DNA from: [Actinomadura] parvosata subsp. kistnae
GTDB lineage: Bacteria > Actinomycetota > Actinomycetes > Streptosporangiales > Streptosporangiaceae
Assembly (NCBI RefSeq): GCF_900323885.1
Contig: NZ_OOHJ01000005.1
Coordinates: 62,001-126,000, forward strand
Direction: 5' to 3'
Length of the DNA: 64,000 nucleotides
Shown here: one piece after another, positions 34,259 to 41,618 of the stretch
Numbering within the stretch: the stretch's first letter is position 1
How the letters are laid out: each line of letters starts with the position of its first letter
The notes under the pieces: model-generated
Told to the model about the DNA's origin: nothing
The model's database searches: none
Seen by the model: the letters and a program-made list of their open reading frames with translations, nothing else
Program-made: the position numbers and the translations under genes

Positions 34259-34393
34259 CCGACCGACAGGGCATGAGGCAGACCGCCCAGCAGGCCACGG
34301 GGCAGACCGTCCAACCGGGCACGCCGCAGGCCACGCGGCTGGATGCCGGGCAGACCGCCCAACAGGGCACGAGGCAGGCCATTCCGGTGCCGA
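34255..34393 (+). repeat. In-frame ~24-33-bp repeats at the start of the aldolase gene
   Basis: Repeated GGCAGACCGCCCA and GGCACG(A/C)(G/C)GCAGGCC blocks encode the Gln/Thr-rich N-terminal extension. Confidence 0.7.
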
Positions 34394-35256
34394 CGCTCGA
34401 CCTGCTGGCTCGTCCCTCTGGTGGGTTCGCCATGGTGGCGATGGATCAGCGGGAGAGTCTCAGGCAGATGTTCGCGGCGGCGATCGGGGAGCGGGTGGGG
34501 GATGAGCGGCTGACGTCGTTCAAGCTGACCGTGGCCAGGGAGGTGGGGCCGTACGCGTCCGGGTTCCTCATCGATCAGGACTACGGGTTCGGGCAGGTGG
34601 CGGCCGAAGGCATGCTGCCCGGCGGGCTGATCGTCGCCGTGGACAGCCTTCAGCAGGAGCCGGACGGGCCGGTGGAGGACACCGAGATCGACGAGCGGGT
34701 GGATCTGGTCGCCGCCCGCGAGGCCGGGGCCGTGGCCGCCAAGCTGCTGGTCATCTGGCGCGACGACGAGCGGCGGGAGCGGCGGCTGGAGATCGCCGCC
34801 GAGTTCGTGTGGCGGTGCGCGGACGCGGGGCTGCTGTCCGTCCTCGAAGGCGTCGCCCGACCGGCCGCCGGTACCACCGGCTTCGATGGGCCCGCCGCCA
34901 TCCGGGAGGCGGCCAGAGAACTGGCCGGGCTGCGGCCGAGCCTCTACAAGGCGCAGGTCCCGCTCGGTGGGGCGGCGCCCGAGGAGCGGCTGGTCGAGGA
35001 GTGCGCGCGGCTCGGCGAAGTGATCCCCGTGCCGTGGGTGGTGCTCTCGCAGGGGGTGGAGCGCGACGACTTCCCCACCGCCGTACGGGCCGCGTGCCGG
35101 GCCGGGGCGTCGGGCATGCTGGCCGGGCGGGCCATCTGGAGCGACGTGGTCGGCTCGGACGACCTCGCCGCCGAGCTACGCGCCCGGTCCGTCCCGCGCC
35201 TGCAAGGGCTGGCGGCCATCGTGGACGAGCACGCCCGCCCCTGGACCGCCCGATGA
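34255..35256 (+). CDS. LacD-like class I aldolase (tagatose-bisphosphate / sulfofructose-phosphate aldolase family)
   Basis: A 333-residue TIM-barrel Schiff-base aldolase. The family start LARPSGGFAMVAMDQRESLR lies near residue 50, and the likely Schiff-base lysine is in LRPSLYKAQVPLG. The tail PWVVLSQGVERDDF then GASGMLAGRAIW matches LacD/YihT-like enzymes. The 45 residues before the domain are a Gln/Thr-rich repeat (RQTAQQATGQT, GQTAQQGTRQA), an in-frame expansion of the start region. ATG 34255 overlaps the kinase stop. Substrate not determinable. Confidence 0.85.
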   Translation: MTDRQGMRQTAQQATGQTVQPGTPQATRLDAGQTAQQGTRQAIPVPTLDLLARPSGGFAMVAMDQRESLRQMFAAAIGERVGDERLTSFKLTVAREVGPYASGFLIDQDYGFGQVAAEGMLPGGLIVAVDSLQQEPDGPVEDTEIDERVDLVAAREAGAVAAKLLVIWRDDERRERRLEIAAEFVWRCADAGLLSVLEGVARPAAGTTGFDGPAAIREAARELAGLRPSLYKAQVPLGGAAPEERLVEECARLGEVIPVPWVVLSQGVERDDFPTAVRAACRAGASGMLAGRAIWSDVVGSDDLAAELRARSVPRLQGLAAIVDEHARPWTAR

Positions 35257-35474
35257 GCCGGCCTGTGACGGAGGGCCGTTCGCTGCGCCGGCCTGCGACG
35301 GGCCGGAGCGAAGGTCGTTCGAAGAGTCGGCCTGCGTGGAAGAAGTCCCGATGCGCCAGCCCGCGACGGGAGGTTGGCCCGTGTGCCGGCCTGCGACGGG
35401 AGGTTGTCCCGTGCACCAGCCCGGGACGGGAGACTGTCCCGTGCACCAGCCTGCGACGGAAGGAGAACGTGTGA
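35253..35474 (+). repeat. ~36-bp tandem units bridging aldolase and racemase genes
   Basis: Units contain GGGA(G)GTTG(T/G)CCCGTG and CAGCCTGCGACGG. ATGAGCCG occurs at both ends, as the aldolase stop (35253) and as the racemase start (35474). A 73-codon frame runs from the first ATG to a TGA overlapping the second. Another frame is open into the racemase from about 35336 with a 12-residue repeat (PVHQPATEG type). Confidence 0.85.
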
Positions 35475-36163
35475 TGAGCCGTCGTTCTGAGGCGAGTGCG
35501 GGGCGGTCGGTGGCCGACGCTGGGGCGGTCATTGCGATGCTGCATACCGTGCCCGCGCTCGCCGCACCCCTCGCTGAGCTGGCCGCCGAGGTGCGCCCGG
35601 GTGCTCGGATCCTGCACTTCGTGGATGAGAGCCTGCTCCAGGACACCATTGCCGCCGGTGGTCCGCCGCCGCACGTGCTGCGGCGGGTGGTGGCGTACGC
35701 GGGCTACGCCGAGGAGTCCGGTGCGGGCACGTTGCTGGTGACCTGCTCGTCGATCGGCGAGGCGGCCGAGCGGGCGCGGCCGTTCACGAGGCTGCCGATC
35801 CTGCGCATCGACGAGCCGATGGCCGAGCAGGCTGTACGGGGCGGTGCCCGGATCGGTGTGCTGGCCACGCTCGCCACCACCCTCGGCCCCACCACCCGGG
35901 CGGTCGAGCGGGCGGCTGCGCGCAGCGGGGTGGAGCGGGAGGTCGTTCCGCGGTTGTGCGACGGGGCTTTCGAGGCGTTGCGGGCCGGGGACGGGGCCCG
36001 GCACGACGCGCTGGTGCTCGACGGGTTCAGGCAGCTGGCGGGGAAGGTGGACGTGGTGGTGCTGGCCCAGGCGTCGATGGCGCGGATCGTGGGGGAGGCG
36101 GGCGGCGGCGTGCCGGTGTTGTCGTCGCCGCGCTCAGGCATCGCCCAGCTCGCCGGCCTCTGA
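35474..36163 (+). CDS. Aspartate/glutamate/hydantoin racemase-family protein
   Basis: A 229-residue protein of the two-cysteine racemase superfamily. Both catalytic-type cysteines are present, in LLVTCSSIGEA and VPRLCDGAFEAL. Members racemise amino acids or hydantoins, or cleave maleate. In a sugar kinase-aldolase operon it more likely acts as an isomerase/epimerase of a pathway intermediate, which is inference. ATG 35474 has AAGGAG at 35460-35465. Confidence 0.8.
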   Translation: MSRRSEASAGRSVADAGAVIAMLHTVPALAAPLAELAAEVRPGARILHFVDESLLQDTIAAGGPPPHVLRRVVAYAGYAEESGAGTLLVTCSSIGEAAERARPFTRLPILRIDEPMAEQAVRGGARIGVLATLATTLGPTTRAVERAAARSGVEREVVPRLCDGAFEALRAGDGARHDALVLDGFRQLAGKVDVVVLAQASMARIVGEAGGGVPVLSSPRSGIAQLAGL

Positions 36164-36244
36164 TCAGCCGTCCGGATGGCCAGGCCCTCTTCGGCCGCTC
36201 AGCCGGCCGGGCGCTGATGAGCCGCTCCGCTCGCCTGGCTCTGG
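36160..36244. repeat. Short degenerate repeat after the racemase stop
   Basis: GGCCTCTGATCAGCCG at the gene end is echoed by GGGCGCTGATGAGCCG about 60 bp downstream, each with a TGA. Confidence 0.35.
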
Positions 36245-36715
36245 TCACGGCATCACCTCGGCGTCCTCCGCGCGCGTCACCACCAGGTACGACCGCGACA
36301 TCTCCACCGTCAGGACGATGGCGACGATCCCGAGCAGCCCGTGGTACCACCGCCACCCCACCCCGATCCCCACGAACCCGTCCAGGGCCATGATCCCGCC
36401 CCCGCCCAGCACGGCCAGCGTCATCACGGCCAGCACCACCAGCATCAGCGCCCTGGGCACGCGGCGGCGTCCCGCCGTCGTGACGGTGGCGAGGGCGATG
36501 ACCGCGCCCAGCAGGCCGGACGCGCACGCGAGCCACTGCCCGAGCGCCGGGTCGAGGAAGTAGCCCGCGGCCTCGGCGGCCGGGACGGGCGGGCCGCCGG
36601 GGAAGCCGAGCCGGGCTTGGAGGGCGAACGCGGCCTTGCCGGCGGCGTACCCGAGCAGCAGGAGCGCCATCACGCACGCCGGCCAGCGCCGCGGACGGTC
36701 GGAGGAGATCAGCAT
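36245..36715 (-). CDS. Hypothetical four-helix membrane protein
   Basis: 156 residues with four hydrophobic helices (about residues 10-30, 50-70, 85-105 and 115-140) and a conserved-looking GFVGIGVGWRWYHGLLG between the last two. Start ATG 36715 (MLISSDRPRRW) has GGAGGAG upstream. Function unknown. Convergent with the racemase, and 77 bp after the small CxxC protein on the same strand. Confidence 0.65.
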   Translation of the reverse strand: MLISSDRPRRWPACVMALLLLGYAAGKAAFALQARLGFPGGPPVPAAEAAGYFLDPALGQWLACASGLLGAVIALATVTTAGRRRVPRALMLVVLAVMTLAVLGGGGIMALDGFVGIGVGWRWYHGLLGIVAIVLTVEMSRSYLVVTRAEDAEVMP

Positions 36716-36792
36716 GGCCCCGACCGTAGGACGGGCGGGCCGGGCGGCACTCCCGTGCGCGAGGGAGACGCCTCCCCCCTGCGGGGGAGCGG

Positions 36793-36984
36793 TCAGTCGG
36801 CGGACCGCAGGAGCATGGCCTCCACCTCGGGGCCGGCGTCGGCGGTGCAGACGTAGGTGGAGCTGCCGTTCGCCGGATCGACGTAGTACAGGGTGGCGCG
36901 CTCGCCACACTTCGCGCACCGGGTGGCAGGCCCGCCGCCGAGCTCGGCCAGGCCGACCTTGATCTCCGGGATGAGAAAAGCCAT
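36793..36984 (-). CDS. Small zinc-ribbon-like protein
   Basis: 63 residues with CAKCGERATLYYVDPANGSS followed by YVCTAD: one CxxC knuckle and a third cysteine 20 residues later, so an incomplete or unusual metal site. Start ATG 36984 gives MAFLIPEIKVGLAEL. No known function. Divergent from the STAND gene across a 234-bp palindrome-rich gap. Confidence 0.65.
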   Translation of the reverse strand: MAFLIPEIKVGLAELGGGPATRCAKCGERATLYYVDPANGSSTYVCTADAGPEVEAMLLRSAD

Positions 36985-37127
36985 GCGGGCAGCGTAGGTC
37001 AGCACGGCCGGGACTTCTGTGATGACGTCGTTCTTGCCGCATTCTTGCCGCCTAAATGGATCGATATGGAGGCGAAGGACGCAGCCTCCCGACCAGGTGT
37101 GCGGCGAGGACGGCCACGATCGGGCGG

Positions 37128-37175
37128 ACAGCTTGTATCCGGATACAGGCCGGCAGCCGCTCGATAGCAAGCTGT
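37128..37175. promoter_or_regulatory. Nested palindromes upstream of the STAND gene
   Basis: Perfect 14-bp palindrome TGTATCCGGATACA (37134-37147), enclosed by ACAGCTTG (37128-37135) and CAAGCTGT (37168-37175). Candidate operator for the STAND gene and/or the small CxxC protein. Confidence 0.55.
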
Positions 37176-37218
37176 TCGTCCCGGGGATCGGCAGCGCATC
37201 CTTCCTTATGGTGGAGGC

Positions 37219-39405
37219 ATGCCCTGGGAAGCCATCGGAGCGCTCGCCAGTCTGGCGGCACTCCCACTGGCGCTCGTGCCGATCCTGGCGCGTCGGCGCC
37301 GCGGCAAGGCTCGTCACGTCGCCGCCGTAACCCTCACGGAGCTGGAGCGGGACGAGCCGGATGCGTCCTTCCCGACCGCGCAGGCTCCGGTCGGCAGGCT
37401 CCCCATCCGCGTGCTCGGCCGGGAGGGCGTGCTGGACGAGTTGCGAGATGCGGTGCGTACTCGAGATCCACACGTTCATGTGCTGGCCGGGCTGGGCGGC
37501 TCGGGGAAGACGACGATCGCCCTGTGCCTGGTCGCAGAGCTGGCGGATGCCGGGCATCAGGTGTGGTGGGTGGATGCGAGCGATCACACACGGCTCACCG
37601 TCCTGCTGCTGCGGGCCGCGCAGGACGACCTCGGTGTACCCGACGGAGTGGTCAGGGAAGCGCTCGCGGGCAGACGCAACGCTTGCGACGTGTTCTGGAA
37701 GGCGTTGGAACGGAAGGAGCCGCTCGCCCGGCCGCTCCTGGTCTTCGACAACGCCGACGACCCTCACGCGGTGTTCACCGACGGACGAGTGGCCGACGGC
37801 AACGGCTGGGTACGCGCCACACGTGCCTGCATGATCCTCATCACTTCGCGAGACCGTGACCCCGCCACATGGGGACCGCTGAGCCGGATCCACGAGATCG
37901 GACATCTCGCGCAGAATGCCGCCTCCGACGTCCTGCGCGATCTCGCGCCGAAGGCCGGCGACCCGGAACGCGCCGACGACCTCGCCCGCGACCTGCACCA
38001 CCTCCCGCTGGCCCTGCATCTCGCGGGCAGCTACATAGGCTCCTCGCACGCCCGCTACGACACCTTCACCTCCTACCGGCAGGCGCTCGCATCCGATCCG
38101 CTCGGCACGTTGAGCCAAAGCTCCGACGCCCGCCGTCAACGGTCCGACCGTGAGCTCGTGTCCAGAACCTGGCACTTGTCTCTGGAGACCCTGGAGCGGC
38201 AGGGCGTCAAGGCGGCGACGACGCTGGTCCGCGTTCTGGCCCAGTTCGCCGCCCATCCGGTGCCCGAGATCGTGACAAGGCCGGAGCAGTTGGCGGGGCT
38301 GCTGCCCCGGTGCACGGTCGACGACGCCATCTGCGCACGAGCGGCGCTGGGGCGCGTCAGCGTCATCGACGTCGTGGAGGAGGACGGGGTACGCGGCGTG
38401 CGGCTGCATCCCCTGGTGGCCGAGACCGTCAGAGCTTCGACGCCGCACGCCGCCCATGCGTGGAGCAAGGCCGTCGGACTGCTCCACGCGGCGTCCCAGG
38501 AGCTCGACTCCGAGCGGCCCGACCAGTGGCCGATCTGGGCGCTGGTCGACCGGCACCTGCGCGCCCTGCTGGAGAGCACGAACCGGCCATCCCGCCGGGA
38601 CCTGCGCCACCTGGCCGTGACAGCCACGGCGGTCACCCGCATGCTCAAGCTGAGCGGCTCCTTCCTCGCCGCGCACCAACTCGCCGGACAAGCCCTGGCG
38701 GCCACGACGCGCCTGCCGCGCAACGATGCCTCGTTGCTGGGCCTGCAGCACAGCCACGCGACCATCCTGCACCGGCTGGGCGAACACGAACCGGCCGAGC
38801 GGCTCTACCGAATGGTCTCCGCCGCCCAGCGGCGCACCCTCGGTGCCGAGCACAAGGCGACGTTGTGGACATTGCGCAACCTCGCATCGCTCTTGGCGGA
38901 GCGCGGCACGTACAGCGAGGCTGAGCGCCTGTACCGGCAGGTTCTCCAGGCCCAGCAGCTCCTCCTGGGCGCTGACGACCCTGACACCCTGTGGACCCAG
39001 CACAGCCTCGCCGTTCTGAAGGGTGCTCAGGGGGAGTACGCCGGCGCACGCGAGCTTCTCGAACACGTGCTGGACGTCCGGGGGCGCGCGCTACCCCCCG
39101 ATCACCCTGACACCCTGTGGACCCGGCACAGCCTGGCCGTGACGCTGGCCGGCCAGGGCGATCACGCACGGGCGGAGGAGATGTGCGAGCAGGTGCTGGA
39201 CGCACAGCGGCGGCTGCTCGGCGTGGATCATCCTGCCACGCTGAGAACCCGGCACACCCTGGCCATGCTGCTGTGCCGGCGGGGTGCTGTGGAGCGCGGC
39301 AGGAGTGAACTGCGGACGACAGTGGACGGCAGGCTCCGTGCCCTGGGCCGCTCACATCCGGAGACCGTACGCAGTCAGCGTGACCTGGATGAGCTGACTG
39401 GATGA
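37219..39405 (+). CDS. NB-ARC-type STAND NTPase with TPR repeats and N-terminal membrane anchor
   Basis: A 728-residue signal-transducing ATPase. A single hydrophobic helix near the N-terminus (ALASLAALPLALVPILA) is followed by basic RRRRGK. The P-loop is LAGLGGSGKTTIAL (about residues 90-103), Walker B-like PLLVFDNADD, sensor ITSRDRD and LPLALHLAG (GLPL-like). The last 300 residues are TPR repeats with the consensus (H/D)P(D/E)TLWT(R/Q)HSLA..L..QG, typical of NB-ARC/TPR_10 proteins. ATG 37219 has GGAGG 3 bp upstream. Such proteins act as ligand-triggered switches, some in antiphage defence or development. No effector domain other than the anchor is visible. Confidence 0.88.
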   Translation: MPWEAIGALASLAALPLALVPILARRRRGKARHVAAVTLTELERDEPDASFPTAQAPVGRLPIRVLGREGVLDELRDAVRTRDPHVHVLAGLGGSGKTTIALCLVAELADAGHQVWWVDASDHTRLTVLLLRAAQDDLGVPDGVVREALAGRRNACDVFWKALERKEPLARPLLVFDNADDPHAVFTDGRVADGNGWVRATRACMILITSRDRDPATWGPLSRIHEIGHLAQNAASDVLRDLAPKAGDPERADDLARDLHHLPLALHLAGSYIGSSHARYDTFTSYRQALASDPLGTLSQSSDARRQRSDRELVSRTWHLSLETLERQGVKAATTLVRVLAQFAAHPVPEIVTRPEQLAGLLPRCTVDDAICARAALGRVSVIDVVEEDGVRGVRLHPLVAETVRASTPHAAHAWSKAVGLLHAASQELDSERPDQWPIWALVDRHLRALLESTNRPSRRDLRHLAVTATAVTRMLKLSGSFLAAHQLAGQALAATTRLPRNDASLLGLQHSHATILHRLGEHEPAERLYRMVSAAQRRTLGAEHKATLWTLRNLASLLAERGTYSEAERLYRQVLQAQQLLLGADDPDTLWTQHSLAVLKGAQGEYAGARELLEHVLDVRGRALPPDHPDTLWTRHSLAVTLAGQGDHARAEEMCEQVLDAQRRLLGVDHPATLRTRHTLAMLLCRRGAVERGRSELRTTVDGRLRALGRSHPETVRSQRDLDELTG

Positions 39406-39457
39406 CGGACGCGCGAGCCGGCCGCGTCGCCTGCGGACGCGCACGTTTCCAGGGGCA

Positions 39458-39817
39458 TCAGGTGGCGATGTCCGGGTACGGCAGGCGTACGTGGGCCAGC
39501 CGCCGCGCGTACTCCGTCTGGAAGCCGAGCGGCGGATGGTCGCGCTCGAACATCGCGATGAACAGCGTCAGCGTCAGGAACGGGTGCGCGCCCAGCTCGA
39601 ACAGCCGCGGGTAGTCGTGCGTGGCCAGCGCCTCGCGTTCGGTGTCGTCGAAGGACAGCCACGTGGACGACTCGCCGGCGTGGCAGCCCAGGATGCGGTT
39701 GGCGTAGGTGGACTCCCACCACTCGACGGTGGCGCGCGGTTCGGCGCGGTAGCGTTCCACGAGGTCGGGGTCGCGGTCGACGGTGAACAGGAACTTGTTC
39801 AGCAGGTACTTGCTCAT
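39458..39817 (-). CDS. ligA: Extradiol dioxygenase small subunit (LigA-like)
   Basis: A 119-residue protein like the protocatechuate 4,5-dioxygenase alpha subunit. It shows the family pattern KYLLNKFLFTVDRDPDLVERY, then LTEEEREAL-like FDDTEREALATHDYPRLFELG and a C-terminal PLTLFIAMF-like segment. It caps the active site of the LigB subunit, encoded immediately upstream with an ATGA overlap at 39814-39817. Last gene of the ring-cleavage operon. Confidence 0.85.
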   Translation of the reverse strand: MSKYLLNKFLFTVDRDPDLVERYRAEPRATVEWWESTYANRILGCHAGESSTWLSFDDTEREALATHDYPRLFELGAHPFLTLTLFIAMFERDHPPLGFQTEYARRLAHVRLPYPDIAT

Positions 39818-40680
39818 GAGCCGCCGCCTCCGTCGGGGTACCAGGTGAAGTACGCCTCCATGGTGTGGAACAGGTCGTAGGTGTCGACGTAGTCGGCCTT
39901 TCGGCCGTCGCCGGCGACGCCCATCATGAGCATGAAGTCCATGAAGCCGTGGGTGGCGTTGCCGGGCAGGTGGAGGCTGTCGAGGGTGACCTCGGCCAGG
40001 CAGCCCTCGATGTCGCCGGTGGAGATCCACTCGACGGCCTTGCGGTCGAACTCGGGGTCGGGGCCGTGCGGGCCGAACTGGCGCGGCCCGCCGAGCTCGA
40101 GCGACAGGTGCCCGGTGCCGATGATCGCGACCCGCTGCCGCGACGGCCACGACTCCACCAGCTCCCTGATGGTCCGCCCGAGCTGCACGAACCGTTTCGG
40201 CTGGGGCAGGGGAGGGGCGAAGATGTTGGTGTAGACGGGCACGATCGGCAGGTCGTTCTGCGGGCGCAGGGTGATGATCGGGCAGGTGATCGAGTGGTCG
40301 ATCCGCAGCTCGTTGGAGAAGGCCAGGTCGAAGCCGGCGTCCAGGCCCTCGCGCAGGAGGTGCGCCGACAGGTCCTCCTGCCCCTGGCACACCATGCGGG
40401 GCAGGCCGAACTCGCGTTCCTCGTTGTAGAAGTTCGCGTCGTAGAAGGGGGCCTTGCCGATCAGGAACTGCGGCATGTTGTCCAGCCAGAGCTGGTGGAA
40501 GTGGTCGGAGCCGACCATGACCAGCACGTCCGGCCTGGCTCTGGTCAGCGTCTCCCGGAACGCCATCACCTTGCGTACCCACTCGTCGGCGAACGGCGGG
40601 CGCTCCGCGCCGGTCGCGGTGCTGGCGCGGTAGTAGAAGGGGTGGTGCGTGGACGCGATGACGGCGACGACCTCAGCCAT
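39814..40680 (-). CDS. ligB: Extradiol ring-cleavage dioxygenase catalytic subunit (LigB superfamily)
   Basis: A 288-residue Fe(II) extradiol dioxygenase of the class III LigB superfamily, which opens catechol-type rings next to the hydroxyls. Metal and catalytic histidines fit in IASTHHPFYY near the N-terminus, VGSDHFHQLW and IIGTGHLSLELGG. With LigA it should act on a protocatechuate- or gallate-like diol. ATG 40680 has a GGAGG-type site inside a 23-bp block duplicated at the junction with the upstream gene. The following LigA start overlaps the stop. Confidence 0.88.
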   Translation of the reverse strand: MAEVVAVIASTHHPFYYRASTATGAERPPFADEWVRKVMAFRETLTRARPDVLVMVGSDHFHQLWLDNMPQFLIGKAPFYDANFYNEEREFGLPRMVCQGQEDLSAHLLREGLDAGFDLAFSNELRIDHSITCPIITLRPQNDLPIVPVYTNIFAPPLPQPKRFVQLGRTIRELVESWPSRQRVAIIGTGHLSLELGGPRQFGPHGPDPEFDRKAVEWISTGDIEGCLAEVTLDSLHLPGNATHGFMDFMLMMGVAGDGRKADYVDTYDLFHTMEAYFTWYPDGGGGS

Positions 40681-40722
40681 GCGGACCTCCATCGACGTGC
40701 TCAGCCATGCGGGCCTCCATCG
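40672..40722. repeat. 23-bp direct duplication at the citryl-lyase/ligB junction
   Basis: Positions 40672-40694 and 40700-40722 match in 22 of 23 bases. Each copy holds the ribosome site, an ATG and an overlapping TGA. The upstream copy supplies the stop of the previous gene, and the downstream copy supplies the ligB start. Confidence 0.85.
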
Positions 40723-41618
40723 GGGTACGGCTCGGGCGGGACGGACCGGTTGTTCAGGTCCACGGACAGGAAGATCTCGTTGGCCACCGGCCGGCGCAGC
40801 TCCTCGGCGAGCTGGCCGATCAGCCCGGCGGTCCTGGCGAGGAGCGCGAAGCCGCGCAGCAGCTCCAGCGGCAGCCCCAGGTCGGCCAGCGCGGCCCCGC
40901 ACGCGCCGGCGCCGTTGAGCGGCAGCGTCCGGCCGAGCACCTGGGGGTGCACCCGGCCGATGGCGGCGAACAGCGACAGGTGCGGCCCGAACAGCGCCTC
41001 CTCCGCCGCGATCTCGAACAGCCTGGGCGTGCGCGGGTCGCCGTCCTTGTGCACGTGGTGGCCGAGGCCGGGGATGAGCCGGCCCGACTCGCGCCGGCCC
41101 CGCACGGTCTCCAGGGCGATCGCGTCCCAGGCGGTGTCGTCGCAGGGCAGCGGGTCGAGGCCGGCGACGACCGCGTTGAGGAAGCGGCCGCAGTCCTCGG
41201 TGACGCCGAGGAAGCGCGAGCCGCCGCCGAGCAGCCCGGCCGCCAGCGCCCCCTGGACGGAGTCGGGCGCCGACAGGTACGTCAGCCGGGTGACGATCGC
41301 GGTCGGCGTGAACCCGTGATCGGCCAGCGCCGCCAGCACCGCCTCGAACACCCGCACCTCGCCGGGCGCCGGGCGGCGCTGCGTGGCCAGCCAGAACGCC
41401 AGCTCGCCGAACCCGACCTCGCCCATGACGTCGGCGGCCAGGTCGTGCCCGAGCAGCGTGATCTCCTTGCGGGTGGAGGCACCGAGCGCGGTGGGATATT
41501 CGGGACGCGCCCCGGCAGTGGCGTCCCCGACCCCTCGCACGTCCGCGGCGGGGTCCCCGCCCGCCCGCACGCCCGCCGCGTCTCCAGGCGGCCGGGCGTC
41601 CTCGGCCCGCTCAGGCAT
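40701..41618 (-). CDS. Citrate synthase/citryl-CoA lyase-like protein
   Basis: A 305-residue all-helical protein of the citrate synthase superfamily. The active-site segment is RLIPGLGHHVHKDGDPRTPRL, equivalent to the PGFGHxVYKxxDPR motif, and the earlier helix pair EVGFGELAFWLATQRRP matches short citryl-CoA-lyase members. The first 45 residues are an Ala/Gly/Asp repeat (PPGDAAGVRAGGDPAADVRG), an in-frame start-region expansion. ATG 41618 overlaps the CoA-transferase stop. With the CoA-transferase it may activate and cleave the ring-fission acid, which is inference. Confidence 0.8.
   Translation of the reverse strand: MPERAEDARPPGDAAGVRAGGDPAADVRGVGDATAGARPEYPTALGASTRKEITLLGHDLAADVMGEVGFGELAFWLATQRRPAPGEVRVFEAVLAALADHGFTPTAIVTRLTYLSAPDSVQGALAAGLLGGGSRFLGVTEDCGRFLNAVVAGLDPLPCDDTAWDAIALETVRGRRESGRLIPGLGHHVHKDGDPRTPRLFEIAAEEALFGPHLSLFAAIGRVHPQVLGRTLPLNGAGACGAALADLGLPLELLRGFALLARTAGLIGQLAEELRRPVANEIFLSVDLNNRSVPPEPYPDGGPHG

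Noticed and set aside
32577..36163. AI-2 (Lsr) quorum-signal operon
   Set aside because: An FGGY kinase and class I aldolase occur in lsr, but the aldolase is LacD-like rather than LsrF-like, and no Lsr transporter is present.
40701..41618. Primary citrate synthase
   Set aside because: Too short and located in an aromatic-catabolism operon; better as a citryl-CoA-lyase-like member.
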